A DNA stretch of 17,029 bases from an uncultured Erysipelotrichales bacterium (GTDB taxonomy: Bacteria > Bacillota_I > Bacilli_A > Erysipelotrichales > Coprobacillaceae), in assembly GCA_910586805.1 (NCBI GenBank), contig CAJUJC010000039.1, forward strand, positions 1 to 17,029. Direction: 5' to 3'. The first letter of the stretch is position 1; each line of letters opens with the position of its first letter. Under the pieces are notes generated by a model that had not been told where the DNA came from, searched no databases, and saw nothing but the letters and a program-made list of their open reading frames with translations. The position numbers and the translations under genes are program-made. This document shows positions 1 to 5,835 of the stretch, piece after piece.

Positions 1-450
1 CAATAACTGCTTTCCCTGAAGAATATCTTTTTTCAAACTCTCTATATGATTGATCGTCAATTCAAGATGATCTATATCCTTAAAATATGTTGAAATACCT
101 TGATGCACATTTTGATGCATTGGGCTAAAATCAATAACATTTCCTACAATAGCATATTTCACAGCATCATCAAAAGATAATATTTTTTCATCTATTTCAT
201 CAATTTGACTTAAAAACAAATCATTATAATGATTTTTAATATCCTTATAAGGGTCATCATTTCCAATATGATCTTTTATCATAGAAAAAACTTGTCCTAT
301 GATTTCTGGATTACTTTGATGAAAATCCATTTGACTCATATACTCAAAAACTTTTTTGAATAATTGTTCACTATCTTGTAAATGAGTGATTTGTGTGATT
401 TTAACAATTTGATTAACCAAACAAGGTAAACATTCTTTATTCATTTCCAT
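1..450 (-). CDS. DUF89/ARMT1-like metal-dependent phosphatase, N-terminal part (cut by window edge)
   Basis: The first 450 bases read open on the minus strand for exactly 150 codons and run off the left edge, so only the N-terminal part is seen. The N-terminus reads MEMNKECLPCLVNQ, followed by HIGNDDPYKD (about residues 61-70) and AIVGNVIDF (about 100-108). This set (CxxC near the start, N-x-DPY-K/E, A-x-GN-x-IDF) is what I recognise as the prokaryotic stand-alone subfamily of DUF89. That family consists of metal-dependent phosphatases (Mn, Ni or Co) proposed to remove damaged or excess phosphometabolites. It is expected to be cytosolic. The ATG at 450 overlaps the TAA of the upstream gene (TAATG), which points to translational coupling. 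An in-frame ATG at 444 is an alternative start. The metal-binding C-terminal half is outside the window, so activity cannot be judged. The family call is firm; the substrate is unknown. Confidence 0.82.
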   Translation of the reverse strand, partial: MEMNKECLPCLVNQIVKITQITHLQDSEQLFKKVFEYMSQMDFHQSNPEIIGQVFSMIKDHIGNDDPYKDIKNHYNDLFLSQIDEIDEKILSFDDAVKYAIVGNVIDFSPMHQNVHQGISTYFKDIDHLELTINHIESLKKDILQGKQLL

Positions 451-833
451 TATTCTTGTCCATCACTTTTCTTTAAATCATCATAAGTATTCATAAACAC
501 ATCACTATTAAACACATAAATATGCGTTAATCTTTTATGTTGAACAACAAGATGATGTTTAGTTTTCTTTTCAATAAATTGAATATCTTTATAATCAATC
601 ATTACAGGTAACATTGCAAAAATTTTCCATTCATAAACAATCATAGCATCTTCAAATAAGACAATTTTATATCTACCTACCAATAATCCAAATGCTATTA
701 AAGATAATAATGACATCGCAATGACTTTTGTTTTTTCACCTTCTATCAAAGAATAAATTCCCATACCTAAAAAAAATAAAAATAAAATAAAACAAACAAT
801 AAACATTCTATATTCTTTAAATTTCTTTTGCAT
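450..833 (-). CDS. Small two-helix membrane protein with cytosolic beta-rich tail (unknown function)
   Basis: A 127-residue protein. Two hydrophobic helices lie at about residues 10-30 and 36-53, separated by a short charged loop (EGEKTK), so the tail from about 55 is probably cytosolic. The tail alternates hydrophobic and polar residues (YKIVLFEDAMIVYEWKIF, then IDYKDIQFIEKK), a pattern seen in small bacterial proteins with two helices followed by a PH-like or YcxB-like beta domain. That resemblance is an inference from pattern only. The start is supported by AAGGTAGGT at 841-849, eight bases upstream of the ATG. The gene overlaps the DUF89 phosphatase start by TAATG and so heads a two-gene unit. 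The window gives no clue to a job beyond this coupling. Confidence 0.75.
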   Translation of the reverse strand: MQKKFKEYRMFIVCFILFLFFLGMGIYSLIEGEKTKVIAMSLLSLIAFGLLVGRYKIVLFEDAMIVYEWKIFAMLPVMIDYKDIQFIEKKTKHHLVVQHKRLTHIYVFNSDVFMNTYDDLKKSDGQE

Positions 834-901
834 TTCTATTACCTACCTTAAATATATAAATCATTCTCTTCCATTTAATCATTAAACTTATACATAATCA
901 T

Positions 902-930
902 ATGTTACAAAACTTTTTTCTGTCAGTCAA
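902..930 (-). promoter_or_regulatory. Candidate promoter for the membrane protein/DUF89 unit
   Basis: On the minus strand TTGACT (925-930) is followed after 17 bases by TAACAT (902-907), about 70 bases upstream of the first gene of the pair. The -35 matches consensus well, the -10 only 4 of 6. In DNA this AT-rich, chance matches are common, so this is tentative. Confidence 0.3.
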
Positions 931-989
931 TCATAATAAAACTTTACGTTATCAAATCATATCAGTTTATTTTATTCAGCAATAAAATT

Positions 990-1028
990 TTTGAAAAGAA
1001 AAACCCATTTCAATCATTCAAAATGGGT
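990..1028 (-). terminator. Intrinsic terminator of purC
   Basis: A perfect 8-bp stem (ACCCATTT at 1003-1010 with AAATGGGT at 1021-1028) has a 10-base loop. Read on the minus strand it is followed directly by TTTTTCTTTTC. It begins 17 bases after the purC stop codon. The GC-containing stem and T tract make this a clear terminator for the minus strand only. Confidence 0.85.
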
Positions 1029-1045
1029 CTTATGTATTTCATATC

Positions 1046-1732
1046 TTATCTAATTTTATCAATAATGATTTTTGCGCAATCAATCTGATTTGGGATATTT
1101 CCATCTTTATCTTTTACTCTCCAAATATCAGGTGTGATTTCATCTGCAACATAGATTTTACCGTTTTCATCATAACCAACTTCAATTTTTAAATCAATTA
1201 ACTGTAAATCCATTTTTGCAAGTTCTTCTCTTAAAACAGCGCCAACTTTAGTTAAAACACTTAATGCTTCATCATATTGACCTTCAACTAAAAGTCCTTT
1301 CATAATACAAATTCTTTCACTGATAAGAGGATCACCTTGTTCATCATCTTTTAATGTCACTTCAAGATATGGAGGTTCAAATTCAATACCTTCATCAAGT
1401 GTAAATCTACGACACATACTACCTGCTGTATAGTAACGAAGTACAAATTCTAATTTTGGAACAGTTAAATTTCTAACTTCCATTAAACCTTTTTCAATAT
1501 CAGATCCTAAATAATGAGTAGGTACACCATTTTTTTCCATTAATTCAAAAAAGTATTTTGAAACTTCAAGACCAATTTTTCCTTTTCCTTCAACACTCCC
1601 TCCAACTGAGTTAGAACCTGGATCAAATACTCCATTTTCCCCAGTTGCAGAATCCTTAAATAATAAGTAAACCTTTCCTGTTTCTTCATCTTTAATTACA
1701 TTCTTTGTTTTTCCTTCATAAAGTTGTTTCAT
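1046..1732 (-). CDS. purC: Phosphoribosylaminoimidazole-succinocarboxamide synthase (SAICAR synthetase)
   Basis: A 228-residue cytosolic enzyme that joins CAIR and L-aspartate using ATP to form SAICAR in de novo purine synthesis. Visible family marks are LYEGKTKNV at the N-terminus (ATP-binding edge), VEGKGKIGLEVSKYFFELME, the GVPTHY segment, TAGSMCRRF, a GDPLI loop, and the C-terminal ADEITPDIWRV segment corresponding to the ADE[IL]SPD signature. Length is normal for a bacterial PurC. It belongs to the variant branch with an inserted GENGVFDPGSNSVGGS loop instead of the KDDATAFNG form. AAAGGA at 1741-1746, eight bases before the ATG, fixes the start. The gene stands alone: no other pur gene is in the window, and it is separated from both neighbours by a terminator or a long spacer. 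Pathway context must therefore lie elsewhere on the genome. Confidence 0.93.
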   Translation of the reverse strand: MKQLYEGKTKNVIKDEETGKVYLLFKDSATGENGVFDPGSNSVGGSVEGKGKIGLEVSKYFFELMEKNGVPTHYLGSDIEKGLMEVRNLTVPKLEFVLRYYTAGSMCRRFTLDEGIEFEPPYLEVTLKDDEQGDPLISERICIMKGLLVEGQYDEALSVLTKVGAVLREELAKMDLQLIDLKIEVGYDENGKIYVADEITPDIWRVKDKDGNIPNQIDCAKIIIDKIR

Positions 1733-2056
1733 AAGATTTTTCCTTTCATGATAATATATTAACTATTTATCGACCTTAGTTTATCACAAAAAAATAACTA
1801 AGAAAATATTTTTTTTACTTTTTTTAACAACAATGAACCTTTTTATTTATATAACAATAACTACCAAAAGAGATAAAAACAAAAAATTTCTATCTTTTTA
1901 GACATAACACACATCTCTATTTTTATTTGATAATACCACAAAAAAGAAAAAAATCTCATTATATTTAATATGCATTTTTTATAATCACAGACTAAGAAAT
2001 ATCAAAAAATTTGTCATTATAAATAATTTAGTAAGAGCTATCATATCAAAAAGAAA
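1733..2056. other. Intergenic region between purC and the Fe-alcohol dehydrogenase (324 bp)
   Basis: No gene is seen. Next to purC lie the candidate promoter and dyad. The middle is A/T homopolymer-rich. Around 1868-1900 there is an imperfect pairing of AAAGAGATA with TATCTTTTT, which in minus orientation could be a weak terminator for the alcohol dehydrogenase. A 7-bp inverted repeat CTATCAT (2038-2044)/ATGATAG (2065-2071) spans the stop codon of that gene but has no T tract. No riboswitch or tRNA-like fold was recognised. Confidence 0.5.
1776..1830 (-). promoter_or_regulatory. Candidate purC promoter with an adjacent imperfect dyad
   Basis: On the minus strand TTGTTA (1825-1830) and TATTTT (1803-1808) are spaced 16 bases apart, and the spacer is two A-tracts broken by GT. 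Just downstream, at the expected start of transcription, is an imperfect inverted repeat: TTAGTTTAT at 1776-1784 and ATAACTAA at 1794-1801. The -10 is poor, so the promoter call is weak; the dyad is visible but short. Confidence 0.3.
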
Positions 2057-3253
2057 TTACTTTAATGATAGTATAAATTCTTTAAAATCACTTTTATTCC
2101 ATGTCACAGGTGTTGGATATAAAGGGTTTCCTTCTCTAGTAGCCCACTCTACAATTTGATCAATATCTTCTTCCTTTAAAACTGGAGGATATTTTGGAAT
2201 ATTCATTTTTATTTTCAAATCTTCAATCCATGTTATAAATGCTTCAGCTTTTGCTTTGTCAGTTTGTTCTTTCACTTCAATACCACAAACATCACATAAC
2301 TCTGCTAACCTTTTATGAACTGTTTCACCATATTGTCTCATGACAAAAGGAAGTAATATACTCATAACAAGACCATGTGGTGTTCCATACAATCCTCCTA
2401 AAGCATGTCCTATTGCGTGAACATATCCCACTGAACCTCTTGTAAAAGCACGCCCTGCATAAAAAGCAGCTCTTTGTAAATTTTGACGTCCTTGTACATC
2501 ACTACCATCTAAATAAACTTTATAAAGATTATCATAAATAAGTTTTACAGCTTTTTTACATAATTCTTTTTCCACTTTAGAATTATAAGTATGATTTGTA
2601 TATGCTTCAACTGCATGACATAATGCATCCATTCCTGTTGTCGATGTAATATGTGGTGGTAATTCTAATGTTAATTCAGGATCTAAAACTGCATATTTAG
2701 GCATCAATGAAATATCATTAATAGAAGCTTTATGATGTGTTTTTGTATCAGTGATAACAGATGCAATTGTTGTTTCTGAACCAGTACCAGCAGTTGTAGG
2801 AACTGCAAAAATAATAGGAATACGCTTTAACACTTTAAATAATCCTTGAAGTTGTGCAATTGATTTCTTTGGTCTTGCGATTCTTGCTCCAATAGCTTTA
2901 GCACAATCCATAGGTGAGCCTCCACCAAAAGCAATCATAGCTTCACAGTCATTTTGTTTATATAACATAACACCTGCTTCAATATTGATATCAGTAGGGT
3001 TAGGTTCAACATCATCAAATATAATATACTTCACATTTTCTTCATCCAATGTATCAATCATCGTATCTAACAAATGTAAGCCAATTAATGTTTTGTCTGT
3101 AACAATGAAAACCTTTTGAAATCCTTCTTCTTTTATCCATACAGGTAATCTTTTAATTGAACCAGATCCTTCTATCACTTTTGGCATTTTCCAAGGAAGA
3201 CAATACAGCCCCACTTTCATAACTCCCTGATAAATGCGACAATAAATTTTCAT
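2057..3253 (-). CDS. Iron-dependent (group III) alcohol dehydrogenase
   Basis: A roughly 398-residue cytosolic NAD(P)-linked oxidoreductase of the Fe-ADH family, interconverting alcohols or diols and aldehydes; the exact substrate cannot be read. Counting from the upstream ATG at 3256, the nucleotide motif GGGSPMD is at 111-117 and PTTAGTGSE at 153-161. The metal set, matched to the pattern known from FucO, is D210 and H214 (MDALCHAVEAY), H280 (GYVHAIGH) and H294 (GTPHG), with H284 as the extra active-site histidine. All four ligands are intact. Two tandem ATGs occur at 3256 and 3253. The ribosome site GGGGGGAGG ends only four bases before the first and seven before the second, so I choose 3253. 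It is divergent from gdh. Butanol or 1,3-propanediol type dehydrogenase are possible finer names, but the sequence alone does not decide. Confidence 0.92.
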   Translation of the reverse strand: MKIYCRIYQGVMKVGLYCLPWKMPKVIEGSGSIKRLPVWIKEEGFQKVFIVTDKTLIGLHLLDTMIDTLDEENVKYIIFDDVEPNPTDINIEAGVMLYKQNDCEAMIAFGGGSPMDCAKAIGARIARPKKSIAQLQGLFKVLKRIPIIFAVPTTAGTGSETTIASVITDTKTHHKASINDISLMPKYAVLDPELTLELPPHITSTTGMDALCHAVEAYTNHTYNSKVEKELCKKAVKLIYDNLYKVYLDGSDVQGRQNLQRAAFYAGRAFTRGSVGYVHAIGHALGGLYGTPHGLVMSILLPFVMRQYGETVHKRLAELCDVCGIEVKEQTDKAKAEAFITWIEDLKIKMNIPKYPPVLKEEDIDQIVEWATREGNPLYPTPVTWNKSDFKEFILSLK

Positions 3254-3309
3254 CATATAACCTCCCCCCTCAACAATACCCTGTTATAAAATTCTATTTT
3301 TTCATCTAA

Positions 3310-3329
3310 AAGATAATGAACATTATCTT
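3310..3329. promoter_or_regulatory. Perfect 9-bp dyad in the alcohol dehydrogenase leader
   Basis: AAGATAATG, two bases AA, then CATTATCTT: a perfect 9-2-9 inverted repeat within the predicted leader of the alcohol dehydrogenase, about 57 bases before its start codon. The GATAATG/CATTATC arms resemble the arms of Fur-type boxes, but the spacing is two bases rather than the five between such arms in the classic 19-mer. It could be a protein operator or a small RNA hairpin. There is no good T tract after it on the minus strand. Confidence 0.5.
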
Positions 3330-3390
3330 AAGTAATCCCTTTCTCTTTTACTCTATTCGCTTTTGGTAAACCAACAATTTCTTTGTCATA

Positions 3391-3419
3391 ATTATACTCC
3401 TATTCTTTTGAATTGTATA
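3391..3419 (-). promoter_or_regulatory. Candidate promoter of the Fe-alcohol dehydrogenase
   Basis: On the minus strand a perfect TATAAT (3391-3396) lies 17 bases downstream of TATACA (3414-3419), a 4/6 match to the -35 consensus. The poor -35 coincides with one of the repeated TATACAA heptamers, which would suit an activator-dependent promoter. Predicted transcription would start near 3384, leaving a leader of about 130 bases containing the 9-bp dyad. Confidence 0.45.
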
Positions 3420-3551
3420 CTTTTACGAATTTCAAGTTATTTATGAATAATTTTGTATAGAATTTCGTATAATATTATACAATCTTTTAATTATCTTTTA
3501 TTTTTTAACGATTTATACAAATTAGATACACAAATTTTATCAAATATACAA
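3413..3551. repeat. Cluster of five TATACAA heptamers between the divergent genes
   Basis: Reading by eye, TATACAA occurs five times in 139 bases. Two copies are on the minus strand (3413-3419 and 3453-3459) and three on the plus strand (3476-3482, 3514-3520, 3545-3551). The copies face outwards, the two minus ones towards the alcohol dehydrogenase and the three plus ones towards gdh. The last two plus copies extend to an identical 11-mer, TATACAAATTA, 31 bases apart. Next to copy three is a 14-bp palindrome, GTATAATATTATAC (3467-3480). A shared regulator binding site is the simplest reading; AT-rich chance cannot be fully excluded. Confidence 0.5.
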
Positions 3552-3576
3552 ATTATTTAGATAATAAAAAATTTTC

Positions 3577-3607
3577 ATATTGATTTTTTTTTTAAAATCA
3601 ATATAAT
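3577..3607 (+). promoter_or_regulatory. gdh promoter overlapped by a perfect 11-bp dyad
   Basis: TTGATT (3580-3585) and TATAAT (3602-3607) are spaced 16 bases apart. The same bases form a perfect inverted repeat: ATATTGATTTT (3577-3587), six T, AAAATCAATAT (3594-3604). The dyad thus covers the whole -35, the spacer and half of the -10. Transcription would start near 3614, giving a very short leader before the ribosome site at 3618-3623. The dyad is well placed for a repressor operator that blocks polymerase. Confidence 0.7.
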
Positions 3608-3631
3608 ATACACCATAGGGAGGATATAAGT

Positions 3632-4972
3632 ATGGAATATATCGAAAGAGTATTAAATGAAGTGAAAATGAAGAATGCTTCTGAACCTGAATTTATTCAA
3701 ACTGTTGAAGAAGTTCTAACAAGTTTAAAACCAGTTCTAGAAGCACATCCTGAATATGAAAAATATGCTATTTTAGAAAGATTAGTAGAACCTGAAAGAG
3801 TGATTATGTTTAGAGTATCATGGGTTGATGATGAAGGTAAAGTTCAAGTTAATCGTGGATACCGTGTACAATTCAATAGTGCGATTGGACCATATAAAGG
3901 TGGCTTAAGATTCCATCCATCTGTATACTTAGGAATTATTAAGTTCTTAGGATTTGAACAAATTTTTAAAAACTCATTAACAGGATTACCAATTGGTGGA
4001 GGTAAAGGTGGTAGTGACTTTGATCCAAGAGGTAAATCTGACAATGAAATCATGAGATTTTGTCAAGCATTCATGACAGAATTATATCGTCATATTGGTC
4101 CTGATGTTGATGTTCCTGCTGGAGATATTGGTGTAGGTGGTAAGGAAATCGGTTATTTATTTGGACAATATAAACGTATTAAAGGTGCATATGAAAACGG
4201 TGTATTAACTGGAAAAGGTTTAACTTATGGAGGAAGTTTAATTCGTCCTGAAGCAACTGGATATGGTGCTGTTTATTATGCTGAAGAAATGTTAAAACAC
4301 TTTGGTGAAGAAATTAAAGGTAAAACTTTTGCATTATCTGGATTTGGTAATGTATCTTGGGGAGCAGCTGAAAAAATTACTGAACTTGGAGGTAAAGTTG
4401 TTACAATTTCAGGACCAGATGGTTATATTTATGATGAAGCAGGACTTACTCAAGAAAAAATCAATTATATGTTAGAAATGCGTGCATCAGGAAGAGATAA
4501 AGTTCAAGATTATGCTGATAAATTTAATGTTCCTTTCTATGCAGGTCAAAAACCATGGAATGTTAAAGTTGATGTTGCTATGCCTTGTGCTACTCAAAAT
4601 GAAATTGGTTTAGAAGAAGCGAAACAAATTGTTGAAAATGGTATTAAATATTTAGTAGAAGTTTCTAATATGCCAACAACAAATGAAGCTATTGCTTATT
4701 TGGTTAAACAAGGTGTAACAGTTGCACCAAGTAAAGCTGTTAATGCTGGTGGTGTTTCTGTTTCTGCATTAGAAATGTCACAAAACTCTATGCGTTATGG
4801 TTGGTCAAAAGATGAAGTAGATCAAAAGTTAAAAGATATTATGAAAAACATTCATGATAATAGTGTTGCAGCAGCTCAACGTTATGGTTTAGGATATGAT
4901 TTAATCAAAGGTGCAAATATTGCAGGTTTTGAAAAAGTTGTTGATGCTATGATTGCTCAAGGAATTGTATAA
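3632..4972 (+). CDS. gdhA: Glutamate dehydrogenase, predicted NAD-specific
   Basis: A 446-residue hexameric-class glutamate dehydrogenase (oxidative deamination of glutamate to 2-oxoglutarate and ammonia, or the reverse), cytosolic. It is strikingly like the Clostridium symbiosum enzyme as I remember it, with nearly the same residue numbering: K89 in GPYKGG, K113, K125 in GGGKGGSDFD, D165 in PAGDIGVGG, and the substrate-site serine at about 378 (AGGVSVSALEM). The dinucleotide fold is LSGFGNVSWGAAEK. F238, P262 and D263 are positions linked to NAD rather than NADP preference in C. symbiosum and all are retained (ISGPDGY). I therefore predict NAD use, suggesting glutamate fermentation rather than ammonia assimilation. 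GGGAGG at 3618-3623, eight bases before ATG, fixes the start. The gene is monocistronic, with its own promoter and terminator, and divergent from the alcohol dehydrogenase. Confidence 0.95.
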   Translation: MEYIERVLNEVKMKNASEPEFIQTVEEVLTSLKPVLEAHPEYEKYAILERLVEPERVIMFRVSWVDDEGKVQVNRGYRVQFNSAIGPYKGGLRFHPSVYLGIIKFLGFEQIFKNSLTGLPIGGGKGGSDFDPRGKSDNEIMRFCQAFMTELYRHIGPDVDVPAGDIGVGGKEIGYLFGQYKRIKGAYENGVLTGKGLTYGGSLIRPEATGYGAVYYAEEMLKHFGEEIKGKTFALSGFGNVSWGAAEKITELGGKVVTISGPDGYIYDEAGLTQEKINYMLEMRASGRDKVQDYADKFNVPFYAGQKPWNVKVDVAMPCATQNEIGLEEAKQIVENGIKYLVEVSNMPTTNEAIAYLVKQGVTVAPSKAVNAGGVSVSALEMSQNSMRYGWSKDEVDQKLKDIMKNIHDNSVAAAQRYGLGYDLIKGANIAGFEKVVDAMIAQGIV

Positions 4973-4990
4973 TTTTACAATTCCTTTTTT
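4959..4990 (+). terminator. gdh terminator embedded in the last codons
   Basis: An 11-bp perfect stem, AAGGAATTGTA (4959-4969) with TACAATTCCTT (4976-4986), is followed by TTTT. The left arm is the last coding sequence (Gln-Gly-Ile-Val) and the stop codon TAA sits in the six-base loop. It terminates the gdh transcript with almost no 3-prime untranslated region. Confidence 0.88.
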
Positions 4991-5026
4991 GTTAAAATAT
5001 TGAGCATATATGTTATCATTTTGATA

Positions 5027-5054
5027 TAGACATAGTGAATCATTATTATATAAT
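5027..5054 (+). promoter_or_regulatory. Candidate promoter of the Xre regulator unit
   Basis: TAGACA (5027-5032) and a perfect TATAAT (5049-5054) are 16 bases apart, ending about 20 bases before the start codon, so the leader would be very short. An overlapping alternative is TTGATA (5021-5026) with TATTAT (5044-5049), spaced 17. Either one would serve the regulator gene, since gdh ends in a terminator just upstream. Confidence 0.5.
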
Positions 5055-5075
5055 AAATATTGAAAGGAGATTTCT

Positions 5076-5477
5076 ATGAATATTGGTAATAAATTAAAAC
5101 AATTAAGAAAAGAGCATCATCTTTCACAAGAGCAATTTGCTGAATTATTTCATATCTCTAGACAAACTGTATCAAGATGGGAAGCAAATATTTCATCACC
5201 TGATATAAAAACATTTCAAAAGATATGTGATTATTATCAAATGAATATTGATGAATTCTTAGAACAGTCACACAAAACGAAATATCCAAATTCTATTTAT
5301 TTTATTTTTATACTTTGTTCTTTTCTTTGTATTATTTTATCATTCTTTTTACCAAGCACTGCTGAATCAGCAAGTTCAATTGTTTTATATACACCCTCAA
5401 TGATTGCTTTTATCATAGGTATTCTTTCATTACCTATTTCATTATTTCTATTCATTAGAAATCATAAGGAAAAGTAA
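5076..5477 (+). CDS. Membrane-tethered Xre-family transcriptional regulator
   Basis: A 133-residue protein. Residues 1-62 form a Cro/C1-type helix-turn-helix: IGNKLKQLRKEHHLSQEQFAE, then HISRQTVSRWEA as the recognition helix (about 26-37), SPDIKTFQKICDYYQMNIDEF closing the fold. After a short linker come two hydrophobic helices (about 74-92 and 104-127) ending in RNHKEK. The DNA-binding part faces the cytosol, so this is a membrane-anchored regulator of a type common in low-GC Bacillota, often paired with small membrane proteins. AAAGGAG at 5063-5069 sets the start. The next gene begins at the base after its stop codon, so they form an operon. The signal sensed and the operator are unknown; autoregulation of its own promoter is a usual but unproven possibility here. 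Confidence 0.88.
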   Translation: MNIGNKLKQLRKEHHLSQEQFAELFHISRQTVSRWEANISSPDIKTFQKICDYYQMNIDEFLEQSHKTKYPNSIYFIFILCSFLCIILSFFLPSTAESASSIVLYTPSMIAFIIGILSLPISLFLFIRNHKEK

Positions 5478-5732
5478 ATGAAAAAAACACTTATTTTATT
5501 TTATATTCTTTTTATAACAAGTATCTTTATTATAACCCTATTATGTTTAAGTATTGCCTTAAATTATACTTTGACAAGTTTTCCATGGTGGGTTCACATT
5601 GTTTATCCAGGTATTTTGTTTACAATTTTCCTTTTATGTTTTTCATTGTTTATTACATATAAATATAAAAGATATCTTGAATTGATTATAATAATTATTA
5701 TCTTTTTATTACAAATAATTCTATTAATATAA
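5478..5732 (+). CDS. Small three-helix membrane protein cotranscribed with the Xre regulator
   Basis: An 84-residue, almost wholly hydrophobic protein with three likely membrane helices at about residues 5-28, 37-61 and 66-84, and a short basic loop YKYKRY between the last two. No enzyme or transporter motif is seen. Its ATG follows the TAA of the regulator with no gap, and its ribosome site (AAGGAAAA, within the last regulator codons) lies inside the upstream gene, so translation is probably coupled. The pairing suggests it works with the tethered regulator, for example as a sensor partner or regulated target. The function is not known. Confidence 0.72.
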   Translation: MKKTLILFYILFITSIFIITLLCLSIALNYTLTSFPWWVHIVYPGILFTIFLLCFSLFITYKYKRYLELIIIIIIFLLQIILLI

Positions 5733-5796
5733 ACATACTACATATAACTTATAATAACATCAAAGTTTCTCCAACAAAATATAGCATTTATAATTT

Positions 5797-5835
5797 AAAA
5801 ACTCCAACTTTATGATGAAGTGGAGTTTTTATATG
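5797..5835 (+). terminator. Terminator after the Xre/membrane protein unit
   Basis: AAAACTCCAACTT (5797-5809 or so) pairs with AAGTGGAGTTTTT (5818-5830), with one bulged A and a short TATGATG loop. The stem is followed by or overlaps five T on the plus strand. It lies about 65 bases after the last stop codon. On the minus strand the run TTTTAAATT is weaker, so some bidirectional use is possible. Confidence 0.75.

Noticed and set aside
3328..3399. 24-codon minus-strand frame ending KANRVKEKGIT
   Set aside because: It looks somewhat protein-like but has no start codon, begins right after a stop, lies in a predicted leader and cannot be tied to a family; chance is sufficient.
3257..3631. Rex-type redox operator sought between the Fe-ADH and gdh
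   Set aside because: No sequence close to the TTGTGAAnnnnTTCACAA pattern is present; the repeats seen are of another kind.
3844..4053. Minus-strand open frame inside gdh
   Set aside because: Antisense shadow of the conserved glutamate dehydrogenase core; no ribosome site or family likeness.
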